Shown here: positions 26,392 through 34,116 of the stretch, one piece after another
How positions within the stretch are numbered: position 1 is the stretch's first letter
Layout: the number at the start of each line of letters is the position of its first letter
From: Polycyclovorans sp002706265
GTDB taxonomy: Bacteria; Pseudomonadota; Gammaproteobacteria; Nevskiales; Nevskiaceae
DNA length: 64,000 nucleotides
Assembly (NCBI GenBank): GCA_963973915.1
Contig: CAXBBM010000004.1
Span: 1 to 64,000, forward strand
Reading direction: 5' to 3'
Position numbers and translations under genes: made by a program
The notes under the pieces: model-generated
The model's database searches: none
What the model was told of the DNA's origin: nothing
Seen by the model: the letters and a program-made list of their open reading frames with translations, nothing else

Positions 26392-27462
26392 ATGGTCATT
26401 GTTCTGTTCGTTGTGGGCTTGGGGTTGTTGATCGTCGGCGCCGAGGCGCTGGTGCGCGGCGCGTCGAAGCTGGCGGCCCTGTTCGGCATTTCGCCGCTGG
26501 TGGTGGGCCTCACGGTGGTGGCCTTTGGCACCAGTTCGCCGGAGCTGGCGGTGAGCATCAACGCGGCGCTGAATGATCAGGCCAGTATTGCGCTGGGCAA
26601 CGTGGTGGGCAGCAACATCTTCAATGTGCTGTTCATTCTCGGGGCGGCGGCCTTGATCGTGCCGCTGGTCGTCACCCACGCGCTGATCCGCCGTGACGTG
26701 CCGTTGATGATCGGGGTGTCGGTGCTGGTCTGGCTGTTCGCCTTCAACGGCAGCCTGAGCCGGGTCGAGGGTCTGGTGCTGTGCGGCCTGCTTGCCGGCT
26801 ACATCGGCCTGCTGATCACCCACAGTCGTCGCGAATCGGCCGCCGCCTTGGCCGCATCGGATGCCGGGCCCGCGCCGGCGACAACGGCGAAGACCTGGCT
26901 GGTCAATCTGGGCCTGGTCGCGGTGGGGCTGCTGCTGCTGGTGATCGGCTCGAAGTGGCTGGTCGAGGGTGCCGTCACCTTCGCGCGTCACTTGGGCGTG
27001 AGTGAGCTGGTGGTGGGCCTGACCATTGTGGCCGCCGGCACTTCACTGCCCGAGGTGGTGACCTCGATCATCGCGGCGCTGCGCGGCGAGCGGGATATTG
27101 CCGTTGGCAACGTGGTCGGCAGCAACCTGTTCAACCTGATGGGGGTGCTGGGCATTGCCAGCGTGGTGGCGCCCGCCGGCATGGCCGTGACCCCTGCGGT
27201 CATCAGCTTCGACCTGCCGGTGATGATAGCGGTGGCCGTGGCCTGCCTGCCCATCTTCTTCACGGGCGGCGAGATCAGCCGGCGCGAAGGGGCCGTGCTG
27301 CTAGCCTATTACGTGGCCTACACCACGTACTTGATTCTGGCCGCGACCCAGCACAGCGCGGTGCCGACGATCGGCAGCGCGATGCTGTATTTCGTTTTGC
27401 CGCTGACCTTTCTCACGCTGCTGGTGTTGCTGCTGCAGGAGCGCCGGCGCCGCGCCCGCTGA
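26392..27462 (+). CDS. Calcium/sodium antiporter (YrbG/CaxA family)
   Basis: Inner-membrane exchanger of the Ca2+:cation antiporter superfamily, 356 residues, about ten helices. The two alpha repeats are clear: VAFGTSSPELAVSINAAL near residues 44-61 with GNVVGSNIFN, and the second copy VAAGTSLPEVVTSIIAAL with GNVVGSNLFN. Each holds the acidic residue that binds cation. The start at 26392 places the first helix (IVLFVVGLGLLIVGAEALV) directly at the N-terminus; an upstream frame extension is not membrane-like. Confidence 0.92.
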   Translation: MVIVLFVVGLGLLIVGAEALVRGASKLAALFGISPLVVGLTVVAFGTSSPELAVSINAALNDQASIALGNVVGSNIFNVLFILGAAALIVPLVVTHALIRRDVPLMIGVSVLVWLFAFNGSLSRVEGLVLCGLLAGYIGLLITHSRRESAAALAASDAGPAPATTAKTWLVNLGLVAVGLLLLVIGSKWLVEGAVTFARHLGVSELVVGLTIVAAGTSLPEVVTSIIAALRGERDIAVGNVVGSNLFNLMGVLGIASVVAPAGMAVTPAVISFDLPVMIAVAVACLPIFFTGGEISRREGAVLLAYYVAYTTYLILAATQHSAVPTIGSAMLYFVLPLTFLTLLVLLLQERRRRAR

Positions 27463-27470
27463 GGCGCCGA

Positions 27471-27851
27471 TCAGGCGGGAATGTGGGTGGTGGTGACTTC
27501 GGCAATGAGCTTGCCGTCGGCGCCGGTCACGACGGTGCGCACCACCGTCAGCCGGCGCCCTTTTTTGACGAAGCGGGCGGTGGCGCGGAACACGCCGTCT
27601 TTCTGATTGCTGAGCACGTTGGCGTTGAGGCTCACTGCCAGCGGGAAGCCGGAAATGCCTTCGGTCATGTCGCGGTTGCCGAATGCCAGCGCGGTGGCGC
27701 AGACATCGGCAAACCACAGGATCGCCCCCGCATGTGCGGTGCCGAAGGGGTTGAGCAGACCGGCCTCTACCGGCATTTCGCCCACCACGCGGTCGTTGTG
27801 CTGTTCGACGATACGAAAGCTGATGTTTCCGGCGACATCCATGCACTCCAC
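27471..27851 (-). CDS. PaaI-family thioesterase (hotdog fold)
   Basis: Cytosolic acyl-CoA thioesterase-like protein, 126 residues. The hotdog landmarks are present: GLLNPFGTAHAGAILWFADVCATALAFG, with the catalytic-helix NPFGTAHAG region, and the closing GRFRKKGRRLTVVRT-type strands (here ARFVKKGRRLTVVRTVV). It starts with GTG at 27851, or ATG at 27842 giving MDVAGNISF. It converges with the antiporter gene, leaving 8 bases between stops. Substrate unknown. Confidence 0.85.
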   Translation of the reverse strand: MECMDVAGNISFRIVEQHNDRVVGEMPVEAGLLNPFGTAHAGAILWFADVCATALAFGNRDMTEGISGFPLAVSLNANVLSNQKDGVFRATARFVKKGRRLTVVRTVVTGADGKLIAEVTTTHIPA

Positions 27852-27916
27852 CCCATGTTGAACGTGAACCCTGTCGCGCAGCCTAATCGACTGATCTTCT
27901 TCGCATCGTTTATCAG

Positions 27917-27944
27917 TTGCGAACGATTCCTATTTACGTATAAT
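27917..27944 (+). promoter_or_regulatory. hemP promoter with Fur-like box
   Basis: TTGCGA (27917-27922), 16-base spacer, and a perfect TATAAT (27939-27944) form a sigma-70 promoter 33 bases ahead of the hemP ATG. Within it, TGCGAACGATTCCTA (27918-27932) matches 10 of 14 defined positions of the proteobacterial Fur half-site arrangement TGAGAATnATTCTCA. Fur bound here would cover the -35, which fits iron repression of hemP in other proteobacteria. Confidence 0.65.
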
Positions 27945-27976
27945 GCGGCCTCGCTCGTCCTTCCTGGAGCCTGACC

Positions 27977-28174
27977 ATGACCCCGTTCGCACACGCCCCG
28001 TTGATGCGCTCGTCCACCCCCGCCAGCCCGCTGCCGCCGGCCGCCGACCCACGGCCTCGCGTCCGTTCAGAGAGCTTGTTCCGCAATGGCAACTCGGAGG
28101 TGCTGATCGAGCACGGCGACCAATGCTACCGGCTGCGTCTGACCCGCCAGGGCAAGCTGCTGCTGCACAAATAA
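27977..28174 (+). CDS. hemP: Hemin uptake protein HemP
   Basis: A 65-residue protein whose C-terminal half, SESLFRNGNSEVLIEHGD then YRLRLTRQGKLLLHK, is the HemP signature; the N-terminal part is a Pro/Ala/Ser-rich lead. HemP proteins are small, iron-repressed and needed for full heme use in several proteobacteria, apparently by helping expression of the heme receptor. The gene sits behind a promoter with a Fur-like box. No heme receptor gene is adjacent; the next gene is a ferredoxin-NADP reductase. Confidence 0.92.
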   Translation: MTPFAHAPLMRSSTPASPLPPAADPRPRVRSESLFRNGNSEVLIEHGDQCYRLRLTRQGKLLLHK

Positions 28175-28252
28175 GCTCCAGATACCCCTCAGGTTCTCCT
28201 CCCGCATCGGCTCTCCAAGCGCGTTTGCGCGTCATCCACCCATGCGGAATTC

Positions 28253-28280
28253 GCCCCGGGGCCTGCCCGGGGCCCCTTTT
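28253..28280 (+). terminator. Probable Rho-independent terminator after hemP
   Basis: Inverted repeat GCCCCGGG / CCCGGGGC with a 5-base loop, followed by CCC and TTTT, about 80 bases past the hemP stop. It separates hemP from fpr, which then needs its own promoter or read-through. The T run is short. Confidence 0.6.
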
Positions 28281-28329
28281 GCGGGCGCCCAAGTCGGCAG
28301 GCTCGAACGATTGTTGCGAAAATATCGCC

Positions 28330-29145
28330 ATGAACCCTGCACCCACCGCTGTTCCCGAACCCCGCCGCGTTGGCAATTTCAACGTTGAGCGCGTCACCCA
28401 GGTCCATCACTGGACCGACGCCTATTTCAGTTTCTCCACGACCCGCAGTGAAGAGTTTCGCTTTCAGAGTGGCCAGTTCGTGATGATTGGACTGGTGGTC
28501 AACGACCGGCCGCTGATGCGCGCCTACTCGATCGCCTCGGCGGCCTGGGAAGACGAACTCAACTTCTTCAGCATCAAGGTGCAGGAGGGCCCGCTCACCT
28601 CGCACCTGCAGCACCTGTCGGTGGGCGACGACGTGCTGGTGGGCCGCAAACCTACCGGCACGCTGCTGATCGACGACCTGCACCCCGGCCGCACCCTGTT
28701 CCTGCTGGGCACCGGCACCGGGCTGGCGCCGTGGTTGTCGGTGGTGCGCGACCCGGCCACCTACGAGCGCTTCGAGCATGTGGTCGTGGCCCACGGGGTG
28801 CGTCACGTGTCCGATCTGGCGTATCAGGACGCGCTGTCGTATCAGCTGGCGCGCCATGAGTGGCTGGGGCCGAGCATTGCGCAGAAGCTGCATTACTACC
28901 CCGCCGTGACGCGCGAGCCGTTCCGCAACCGGGGCCGCCTGACGCACCTGCTCGACAGCGGCCAGATGTGCACCGACCTGGGCCTGCCGGCGCTGGACCC
29001 GGTGCACGACCGCGCGATGATCTGCGGCAGCCCCACGGTGCTCGCCGATCTGCGGGCGGTGCTGGACCGGCGTGGCTTCACGCCCTCACCGCGGATCGGC
29101 ACGCCGGGGGATTACGTGTTCGAGCGGGCCTTCGTCGAACACTGA
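28330..29145 (+). CDS. fpr: Ferredoxin--NADP reductase
   Basis: FAD flavoprotein passing electrons between NADPH and ferredoxin/flavodoxin, 271 residues from the ATG at 28330. FAD-binding RAYSIASAAWEDELNFFSIKV near residues 57-77 contains the RxYS motif, and the NADP domain starts with LLGTGTGLAPWLSVVRD. The C-terminus ends DYVFERAFVEH. This is the bacterial short Fpr type. The frame runs further upstream to 27943 through hemP, which is a shadow. In other proteobacteria Fpr supports oxidative-stress and iron metabolism, fitting its place behind hemP. Confidence 0.92.
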   Translation: MNPAPTAVPEPRRVGNFNVERVTQVHHWTDAYFSFSTTRSEEFRFQSGQFVMIGLVVNDRPLMRAYSIASAAWEDELNFFSIKVQEGPLTSHLQHLSVGDDVLVGRKPTGTLLIDDLHPGRTLFLLGTGTGLAPWLSVVRDPATYERFEHVVVAHGVRHVSDLAYQDALSYQLARHEWLGPSIAQKLHYYPAVTREPFRNRGRLTHLLDSGQMCTDLGLPALDPVHDRAMICGSPTVLADLRAVLDRRGFTPSPRIGTPGDYVFERAFVEH

Positions 29146-29220
29146 CCGACCCCTCACACCCCTGACACCCGTGCCGCGTCAGTGCCCGAAGGCTTGGCGC
29201 GGCGCCGCCTGTTGCCGCAC

Positions 29221-30003
29221 TCAGCCCAGGGCCTTCAAGGGGGCCAGCTCGGCGGGGCTGAACCCCGCTGCCTCGCGCGCGGACCAGTTGAACGGGGCCT
29301 TCAGGTGCATGCCGTATTCACGCAGCAGCGCCGGGAACAGGGTGTCGGCATCAAGACCGCGCCGGTCGCACAGCCAGCGGAACCAGCGGCTGCCGATGGC
29401 CACGTGACCCACCTCTTCACGCAGGATGTCGTGGAGGATGGCGACCGTGTCGGCATCCCCGGCCTGGGTGAGCCGCTCGATCATGCCGGGGGTCACGTCC
29501 AGCCCGCGCGCCTCCAGCACCCGCGGCACGCAGGCCATGCGCACCAGCACGTCGTGGGCGGTTTTCTCGGCGGCTTCCCAGAGTCCGTTGTGGGCCGGAA
29601 AGTCACCATAGGCATGGCCCAGTTGCGCCAGCCGCGCGCTGAGCCAGCCGAAATGGCGGGCCTCGTCCTGGGCCACGCCCAGCCAGTCGTCCGCGTAGGC
29701 GGGCGGCAGATCACCGAAGCGGCAGGTGGCGTCCAGCGCCAGATTGATGGCGTTGAATTCGATGTGCGCGATGGCGTGAATCAGCGCCGCGCGACCGGCC
29801 ACCGTGCCCAGGCCGCGATGCGGCACCTGGCGCGGCGGCACCAGCGCCGGCCGTTGCGGGCGGCCCGGCACCGCGTGCGCTGGTGGCGGGGTGGCTTGGG
29901 CCGCGGTGCGCGCCTGGGCCGGGGTGAGGGCGGCAACCCGGCGGCACTTGGTGGCCGGATCGGGCTCGACCAGCGCCGCCCACACCGGATGCCATGCGCT
30001 CAC
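29221..30003 (-). CDS. DUF455 ferritin-like domain protein
   Basis: A 260-residue protein with a ferritin-like four-helix fold: AHIEFNAINLALDATCRFG, VAQDEARHFGWLSARL, and ILREEVGHVAIGSRWF supply the Glu/His residues expected of a di-iron site. Start is a GTG overlapping the metZ stop (GTGA), so it is translationally coupled to metZ and lies under the same SAM-II control region. Function unknown; some relatives act in RNA modification-like or oxidase chemistry, but I cannot assign one. Confidence 0.85.
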   Translation of the reverse strand: MSAWHPVWAALVEPDPATKCRRVAALTPAQARTAAQATPPPAHAVPGRPQRPALVPPRQVPHRGLGTVAGRAALIHAIAHIEFNAINLALDATCRFGDLPPAYADDWLGVAQDEARHFGWLSARLAQLGHAYGDFPAHNGLWEAAEKTAHDVLVRMACVPRVLEARGLDVTPGMIERLTQAGDADTVAILHDILREEVGHVAIGSRWFRWLCDRRGLDADTLFPALLREYGMHLKAPFNWSAREAAGFSPAELAPLKALG

Positions 30004-31193
30004 GCGGCGGCGAGTGCCCGGTCGAGGTCGGCAATGAGATCCACCGGGTCCTCAAGCCCCACGGCGATGCGCACCAGACCTTCGGTGATGCCGGCATCGG
30101 CGCGGGCCTCGGGTGAGATGCGCCCGTGGGTGGTCGAGGCGGGATGCGTCAAGGTGGTCCGCGCGTCGCCCAGGTTGGCGGTGATCGAGCACAGTCGCGT
30201 GCCATCGACGAAGCGCCAGGCCGCCTCTCGGCCGCCCTTGATCTCGAAGCTGATGATGCCGCCGGCCGCGCGTTGCTGCGCCTGGGCCAAGGCGTACTGC
30301 GGGTGCTGCGGCAAACCGGGGTAATGCACCGTGCTGACCTTGTCGTGCTGCGTCAGCCACAACGCCACCTCGTGGGCGTAGCGGGCGTGCGCCTCCATGC
30401 GCACCTTCAGCGTTTCCAGCCCCTTGAAAAACACCCAGGCGTTGAACGGGCTCAGGCACGGGCCACAGTTGCGCATGAAGCCGAACACGTCCTTGCCGAC
30501 CCGCTGGGCGTCACCGACGATGGCGCCGCCCACGCAGCGGCCCTGGCCATCGAGATACTTGGTGGCCGAATGGATGACAAAGTCCGCGCCCAGGGCCAGC
30601 GGCTTCTGGAACACCGGGGTGAGAAAGCAGTTGTCCACCGCCAGCGGCACGCCGCGCGCCTTGCACAATGCTGACAGGCCGGCAATGTCGACCAGCTGCA
30701 TCAGCGGATTCGACGGGGTCTCGACGAACACCAGCCGCGTGTTGTCGCGAAACCCGTTCGTCCAAGACGCCAGATCGGTCATGTCGACATAGGTGACGCT
30801 GATGCCCACCCGCGACAGCCAGTTGTTGAACACCTGAATGGTGGAGCCGAACAATCCGCGCGAGGTCAGCAGGTGGTCGCCGGTCTTCAGCACCGCCATG
30901 CACAGGGTAAAAATGGCCGCCATGCCGCTGGCCGTCGCCACGCAGGACTCGCCGCCTTCCATCGCCGCCAGCCGCTGCTCGAAGGCCTGCACCGTGGGAT
31001 TGGTGAAGCGTGAATAGATGAAGGCATCGGGGTCCGTGTCGGCAAATGCCGAGGCTGCCTGCGCAGCCGATGCAAACGTGAAGCTCGAGGTCAGCGCAAT
31101 CGGCAGTGAGTGATCACGGCTCAAGGTTTCGGGCGCCGCGGCGCGAACGCCCAGCGTGGCGGTGGACCAATCAGGATCAATCGGCAGGGTCAT
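30000..31193 (-). CDS. metZ: O-succinylhomoserine sulfhydrylase
   Basis: PLP enzyme of the Cys/Met metabolism family that turns O-succinylhomoserine and sulfide into homocysteine. 397 residues from the ATG ending at 31193, with GGAG 9 bases ahead; a GTG at 31208 is an alternative. PLP-binding Lys212 is in HSATKYLDGQG, and the substrate-phosphate region SGMAAIF and the YSRFTNPT segment are typical of MetZ. It follows purF on the same strand, as in pseudomonads. The 5' leader carries a SAM-II-type riboswitch and an intrinsic terminator, so expression should fall when S-adenosylmethionine is plentiful. Confidence 0.94.
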   Translation of the reverse strand: MTLPIDPDWSTATLGVRAAAPETLSRDHSLPIALTSSFTFASAAQAASAFADTDPDAFIYSRFTNPTVQAFEQRLAAMEGGESCVATASGMAAIFTLCMAVLKTGDHLLTSRGLFGSTIQVFNNWLSRVGISVTYVDMTDLASWTNGFRDNTRLVFVETPSNPLMQLVDIAGLSALCKARGVPLAVDNCFLTPVFQKPLALGADFVIHSATKYLDGQGRCVGGAIVGDAQRVGKDVFGFMRNCGPCLSPFNAWVFFKGLETLKVRMEAHARYAHEVALWLTQHDKVSTVHYPGLPQHPQYALAQAQQRAAGGIISFEIKGGREAAWRFVDGTRLCSITANLGDARTTLTHPASTTHGRISPEARADAGITEGLVRIAVGLEDPVDLIADLDRALAAA

Positions 31194-31212
31194 CTCACGG
31201 CACTCCACAACG

Positions 31213-31248
31213 AAAAAAGCCCGCCAGCAGCTGCGTGCTCAAACGGGC
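31213..31248 (-). terminator. Leader terminator between the SAM-II aptamer and metZ
   Basis: On the minus strand GCCCG (31248-31244) and CGGGC (31223-31219) close a hairpin followed by six T (31218-31213). An internal AGC/GCT pair and an alternative CGCCAG/CTGGCG pairing exist. It lies between the aptamer and the metZ start, the position of a regulated expression platform, and is 20 bases ahead of the metZ ATG. Confidence 0.75.
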
Positions 31249-31257
31249 CTGGCGCAC

Positions 31258-31306
31258 GTTTAGCGGCATTTATAACGCGCCCGCAAGCTGGCTCAAATCG
31301 GCGCGG
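31258..31306 (-). promoter_or_regulatory. SAM-II riboswitch aptamer upstream of metZ
   Basis: Reading the minus strand, P1 is CGCGCC (31305-31300) pairing perfectly with GGCGCG (31281-31276). Inside are the conserved GATTTG (31299-31294) and GCTTGC; after P1 come TTATAAAT and GCTAAA (31264-31259). Order, spacing and bases agree with the SAM-II aptamer as I remember it from the crystallised Sargasso Sea metX example. The gene controlled, metZ, is a known target class for SAM-II. This family is common in alphaproteobacteria, less so elsewhere. Confidence 0.88.
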
Positions 31307-31310
31307 GCAG

Positions 31311-31340
31311 ACCTTACGCCGAAACCCCCGCGCGGCTCAA
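31311..31340 (-). promoter_or_regulatory. Possible promoter of the metZ leader
   Basis: On the minus strand TTGAGC (31340-31335), 18-base spacer, TAAGGT (31316-31311); transcription would begin only a few bases before the SAM-II aptamer. The -10 is a weak match and the -35 overlaps the last codon of purF. Confidence 0.35.
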
Positions 31341-32851
31341 GCGTTATGAATGTCGATCAAGGTCTGGTTGCTGCGGTCGCGCTGCTGCTTGGCAGCGTCA
31401 GACCGGAACAATTCCAACTGGCTCAGGTACTCATGCGTGATGTCCTGGGTGATGTACTCGCCGGTGAACACCGAGGTGTCGAAGCGCTCAATTTTCGAGG
31501 CCTTGTGCTGAACCGCATCGATCAGGTCTTCGAGATCCTGGTAAATCAGCCGGTCGGCGCCGAGCAACTGCTCCAGCTCGGCATCGGTGCGGCCGTGGGC
31601 CACCAATTCGGAGGCCGAGGGCATGTCGATGCCATAGACGTTGGGGAAGCGCACCGGCGGCGCCGCCGAGGCGAAATACACCTTGTTGGCGCCGGCCTCG
31701 CGTGCCATTTGCACGATCTCCTGACTGGTGGTGCCGCGGACGATGGAGTCGTCAACCAGCATCACATTCTTGCCCTTGAACTCGATCGGCACCGGATTGA
31801 GTTTCTGGCGCACGCTTTTTTTGCGCTGCGCCTGGCCGGGCATGATGAAGGTGCGGCCGATGTAGCGGTTCTTGATGAAGCCTTCGCGGTAATTCACCCC
31901 CAGCCGGGCAGCCAGCTCGGCGCCGGCCACGCGCGAGGTGTCGGGAATCGGGATCACTACGTCGATGTCGTGGTCCGGCCAGGTGCGCAGTATCTTTTCG
32001 GCCAGCTTGATGCCCATGCGCAGGCGCGCCTTGTAGACATAGATGTCGTCCATCACCGAGTCGGGGCGGGCCAGGTACACGTGCTCGAAGATGCACGGCG
32101 AGTAGATCGGTTTCAGCGCGCACTGGCGCTTGTGCAGCACGCCTTCGAGCGTGATGTAGACGGCCTCGCCGGGCTGGATGTCGTCGATCATCTCGTAGCC
32201 GAGCGCGTCCAGGGCCACGCTTTCAGAGGCAATGAGATAGTCCACCCCGTGCGCCGTTTCCCGCTGGCCATAGACCACGGGACGAATGCCGAACGGATCA
32301 CGGAAGCCGACCAGGCCGTAGCCGGTGATCATGGCCACGCAGGCGTAGGCACCCCGGCAGCGCCGGTGCACGCCCGACACCGCCGCAAACACGTCGTCCG
32401 GGGTCAGCCGCTGGGTGTTACGCATCATCAGCTCGTGCGCGAACACGTTGAGCAGCACTTCGGAGTCGGAGTCGGTGTTCAGGTGCCGGCGGTCTTCGGC
32501 GAACAGCGCCTGCTTCAGCTCATCGGCATTGGTCAGGTTGCCGTTGTGCGACAGCGAGATGCCGAACGGGGTGTTGGTGTAGAAGGGCTGCGCCTCGGCA
32601 CTGCTGGAGCGCCCCGCGGTGGGATAGCGCACATGGGCAAGACCCATCGGGCCGGTCAGGGCCGCCATGTCCGATTCCTTCTGGAACACATCGCGCACCA
32701 GACCGTTCTTCTTGCGCAGAAACAGCCGCTGGCGGTGATTGGTGATCATGCCCGCCGCATCCTGCCCGCGGTGCTGCAGCATGGTCAGGGCGTCAAACAG
32801 CTCCGGCGCCACCGGCCCGGATTGCGAAACGATTCCGGCGATTCCACACAT
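31337..32851 (-). CDS. purF: Amidophosphoribosyltransferase
   Basis: First committed step of purine synthesis: PRPP plus glutamine to phosphoribosylamine. 504 residues, starting MCGIAGIV so that Cys2 becomes the N-terminal glutaminase nucleophile after Met removal; an in-frame start 15 bases earlier would hide it. The glutaminase domain (GLAHVRYPTAG, SLSHNGNLTN) is followed by the phosphoribosyltransferase domain with the PRPP loop VMLVDDSIVRGTTS. It follows cvpA by about 40 bases in the usual cvpA-purF order. Confidence 0.97.
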   Translation of the reverse strand: MCGIAGIVSQSGPVAPELFDALTMLQHRGQDAAGMITNHRQRLFLRKKNGLVRDVFQKESDMAALTGPMGLAHVRYPTAGRSSSAEAQPFYTNTPFGISLSHNGNLTNADELKQALFAEDRRHLNTDSDSEVLLNVFAHELMMRNTQRLTPDDVFAAVSGVHRRCRGAYACVAMITGYGLVGFRDPFGIRPVVYGQRETAHGVDYLIASESVALDALGYEMIDDIQPGEAVYITLEGVLHKRQCALKPIYSPCIFEHVYLARPDSVMDDIYVYKARLRMGIKLAEKILRTWPDHDIDVVIPIPDTSRVAGAELAARLGVNYREGFIKNRYIGRTFIMPGQAQRKKSVRQKLNPVPIEFKGKNVMLVDDSIVRGTTSQEIVQMAREAGANKVYFASAAPPVRFPNVYGIDMPSASELVAHGRTDAELEQLLGADRLIYQDLEDLIDAVQHKASKIERFDTSVFTGEYITQDITHEYLSQLELFRSDAAKQQRDRSNQTLIDIHNA

Positions 32852-32894
32852 GGCAACTCCACGCAAAAAACAACAAAAGGGGAACGGTGAGGCG

Positions 32895-33416
32895 TCAGGC
32901 CTGCGGCGGCGCGGCGCTGCTCACCGGGTCGGGGCGCAGGGCGTCCAGCCAGGCCTCCGGAAGCAGGGCGGCAATTGCACGCCGCACGATGTCGAAATGG
33001 CCGGCCAGTTCCGAGTTCTGCCACCAGCTCGCATCCTGCGCCTCGGCAAGCTGCACCAGCAGCGCGCCGCCGCCCACCAGCAGCACTGCACGCACCAGGC
33101 CAAACCCGCCGCCGAGGCTGCGATCGGCCGCTGAAAGGCCGGTTTGGCGGATCCAGTTGGCCAGCAGCGAGGTGAGCACGGCACCGATGGCCAGCACCAC
33201 CAGAAACACGCCGGCATAGGCGGTCAGGACGCGCAGCGCCGGATCGCCGATGAAGCCGGAGAGGGCCGAGGCCACGGTGTCGGCAAAATAGAACGCCATC
33301 ACGAAGGCGAAGATCCAGGTGCCCACGCCCAGCATCTCGCGCACCACGCCGCGAATCACCCCCACCAGGGTGGAGAGCACCAGCGTGGCGAGAATCACGT
33401 AGTCCAGCCAGTTCAT
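32895..33416 (-). CDS. cvpA: CvpA family membrane protein (colicin V production protein)
   Basis: Inner-membrane protein of 173 residues, MNWLDYVILATLVLSTLVGVIRGVVREML, with four hydrophobic helices in the first 135 residues. Length and opening match CvpA, which in enterobacteria is needed for colicin V export and has been tied to envelope integrity; its mechanism is unknown. Lies between a SPOR-domain gene and purF, the standard gammaproteobacterial order. Confidence 0.92.
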   Translation of the reverse strand: MNWLDYVILATLVLSTLVGVIRGVVREMLGVGTWIFAFVMAFYFADTVASALSGFIGDPALRVLTAYAGVFLVVLAIGAVLTSLLANWIRQTGLSAADRSLGGGFGLVRAVLLVGGGALLVQLAEAQDASWWQNSELAGHFDIVRRAIAALLPEAWLDALRPDPVSSAAPPQA

Positions 33417-33480
33417 CGGGCGCCCGGTCTCTCAGCCATGGCGGATTTTATCATCCGCACCCGGGGCACTGGCCCGGCGC

Positions 33481-34116
33481 TCATGTGCCGACCACCTGGG
33501 CGTTGCTGTAACCCAGCAGCACGGCCCGGGCCTGAGCCGACTCGGCGTCGCCGCGTCCCTTGAACGGCCCGATGCGCACACGGTGCAACTGCTTGCCATT
33601 GACCTCGGCACTGATCACCCGCGCGGACAGCCCGGCCACGCCCAATGATTCACGCACCTGCTCGGCACTTTCGCGCGTGCCATAGGCGCCCACCTGCACC
33701 CAGAACTGACCGGCCGGGGGCGGCGCCTGAGCCGCCGTGGGGCTGGGCCGCGGCGCCGGCGTGGCGGTGGGCCTGACCACCGGCGTCGGCGCGCGACTGG
33801 GCTGCGGCGTCGCCTGCGGTTGCCGGGGCGCCACGGCGGGGGTCGGAATCGATGCCGAAGGCGCCGTCTCCGACGGCGGCGCGGCGGGCGCGTCTGAGGC
33901 TTCAGCCGGGTCGGCGGTGTCGGCCGGCATTGCGTCGTCGACGGCTGGCGGGCCCTCGGCCGGCGGGGTGGCCTCGACCGGGCGCAGGTCGATCACCACG
34001 GTGTCTTCATCGCGTTCGGTGACCGGTTTCGGCGGCGGCAGCAGGGCGGCCACCAGCCATGCCAACACCAGCAGGACGCCGCCGCCCAGCAGGCGACGCA
34101 GCAACGCCTCATCCAC
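33481..34116 (-). CDS. SPOR domain cell-division-associated protein (DedD-like)
   Basis: A 211-residue bitopic protein: a short cytoplasmic start, one helix (GVLLVLAWLVAALL, about 12-25), a long Pro/Ala/Thr-rich periplasmic linker (about 50-130), and a C-terminal SPOR domain (FWVQVGAYGTRESAEQVRESL ... HRVRIGPFKGRGDAESA). SPOR domains bind denuded peptidoglycan at the division site, so it probably joins the septal ring like DedD. GTG start; its first 8 bases overlap the end of folC. Confidence 0.88.
   Translation of the reverse strand: MDEALLRRLLGGGVLLVLAWLVAALLPPPKPVTERDEDTVVIDLRPVEATPPAEGPPAVDDAMPADTADPAEASDAPAAPPSETAPSASIPTPAVAPRQPQATPQPSRAPTPVVRPTATPAPRPSPTAAQAPPPAGQFWVQVGAYGTRESAEQVRESLGVAGLSARVISAEVNGKQLHRVRIGPFKGRGDAESAQARAVLLGYSNAQVVGT

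Noticed and set aside
27943..28329. Upstream extension of fpr through hemP
   Set aside because: HemP is recognised in another frame there; Fpr homology begins after 28330.
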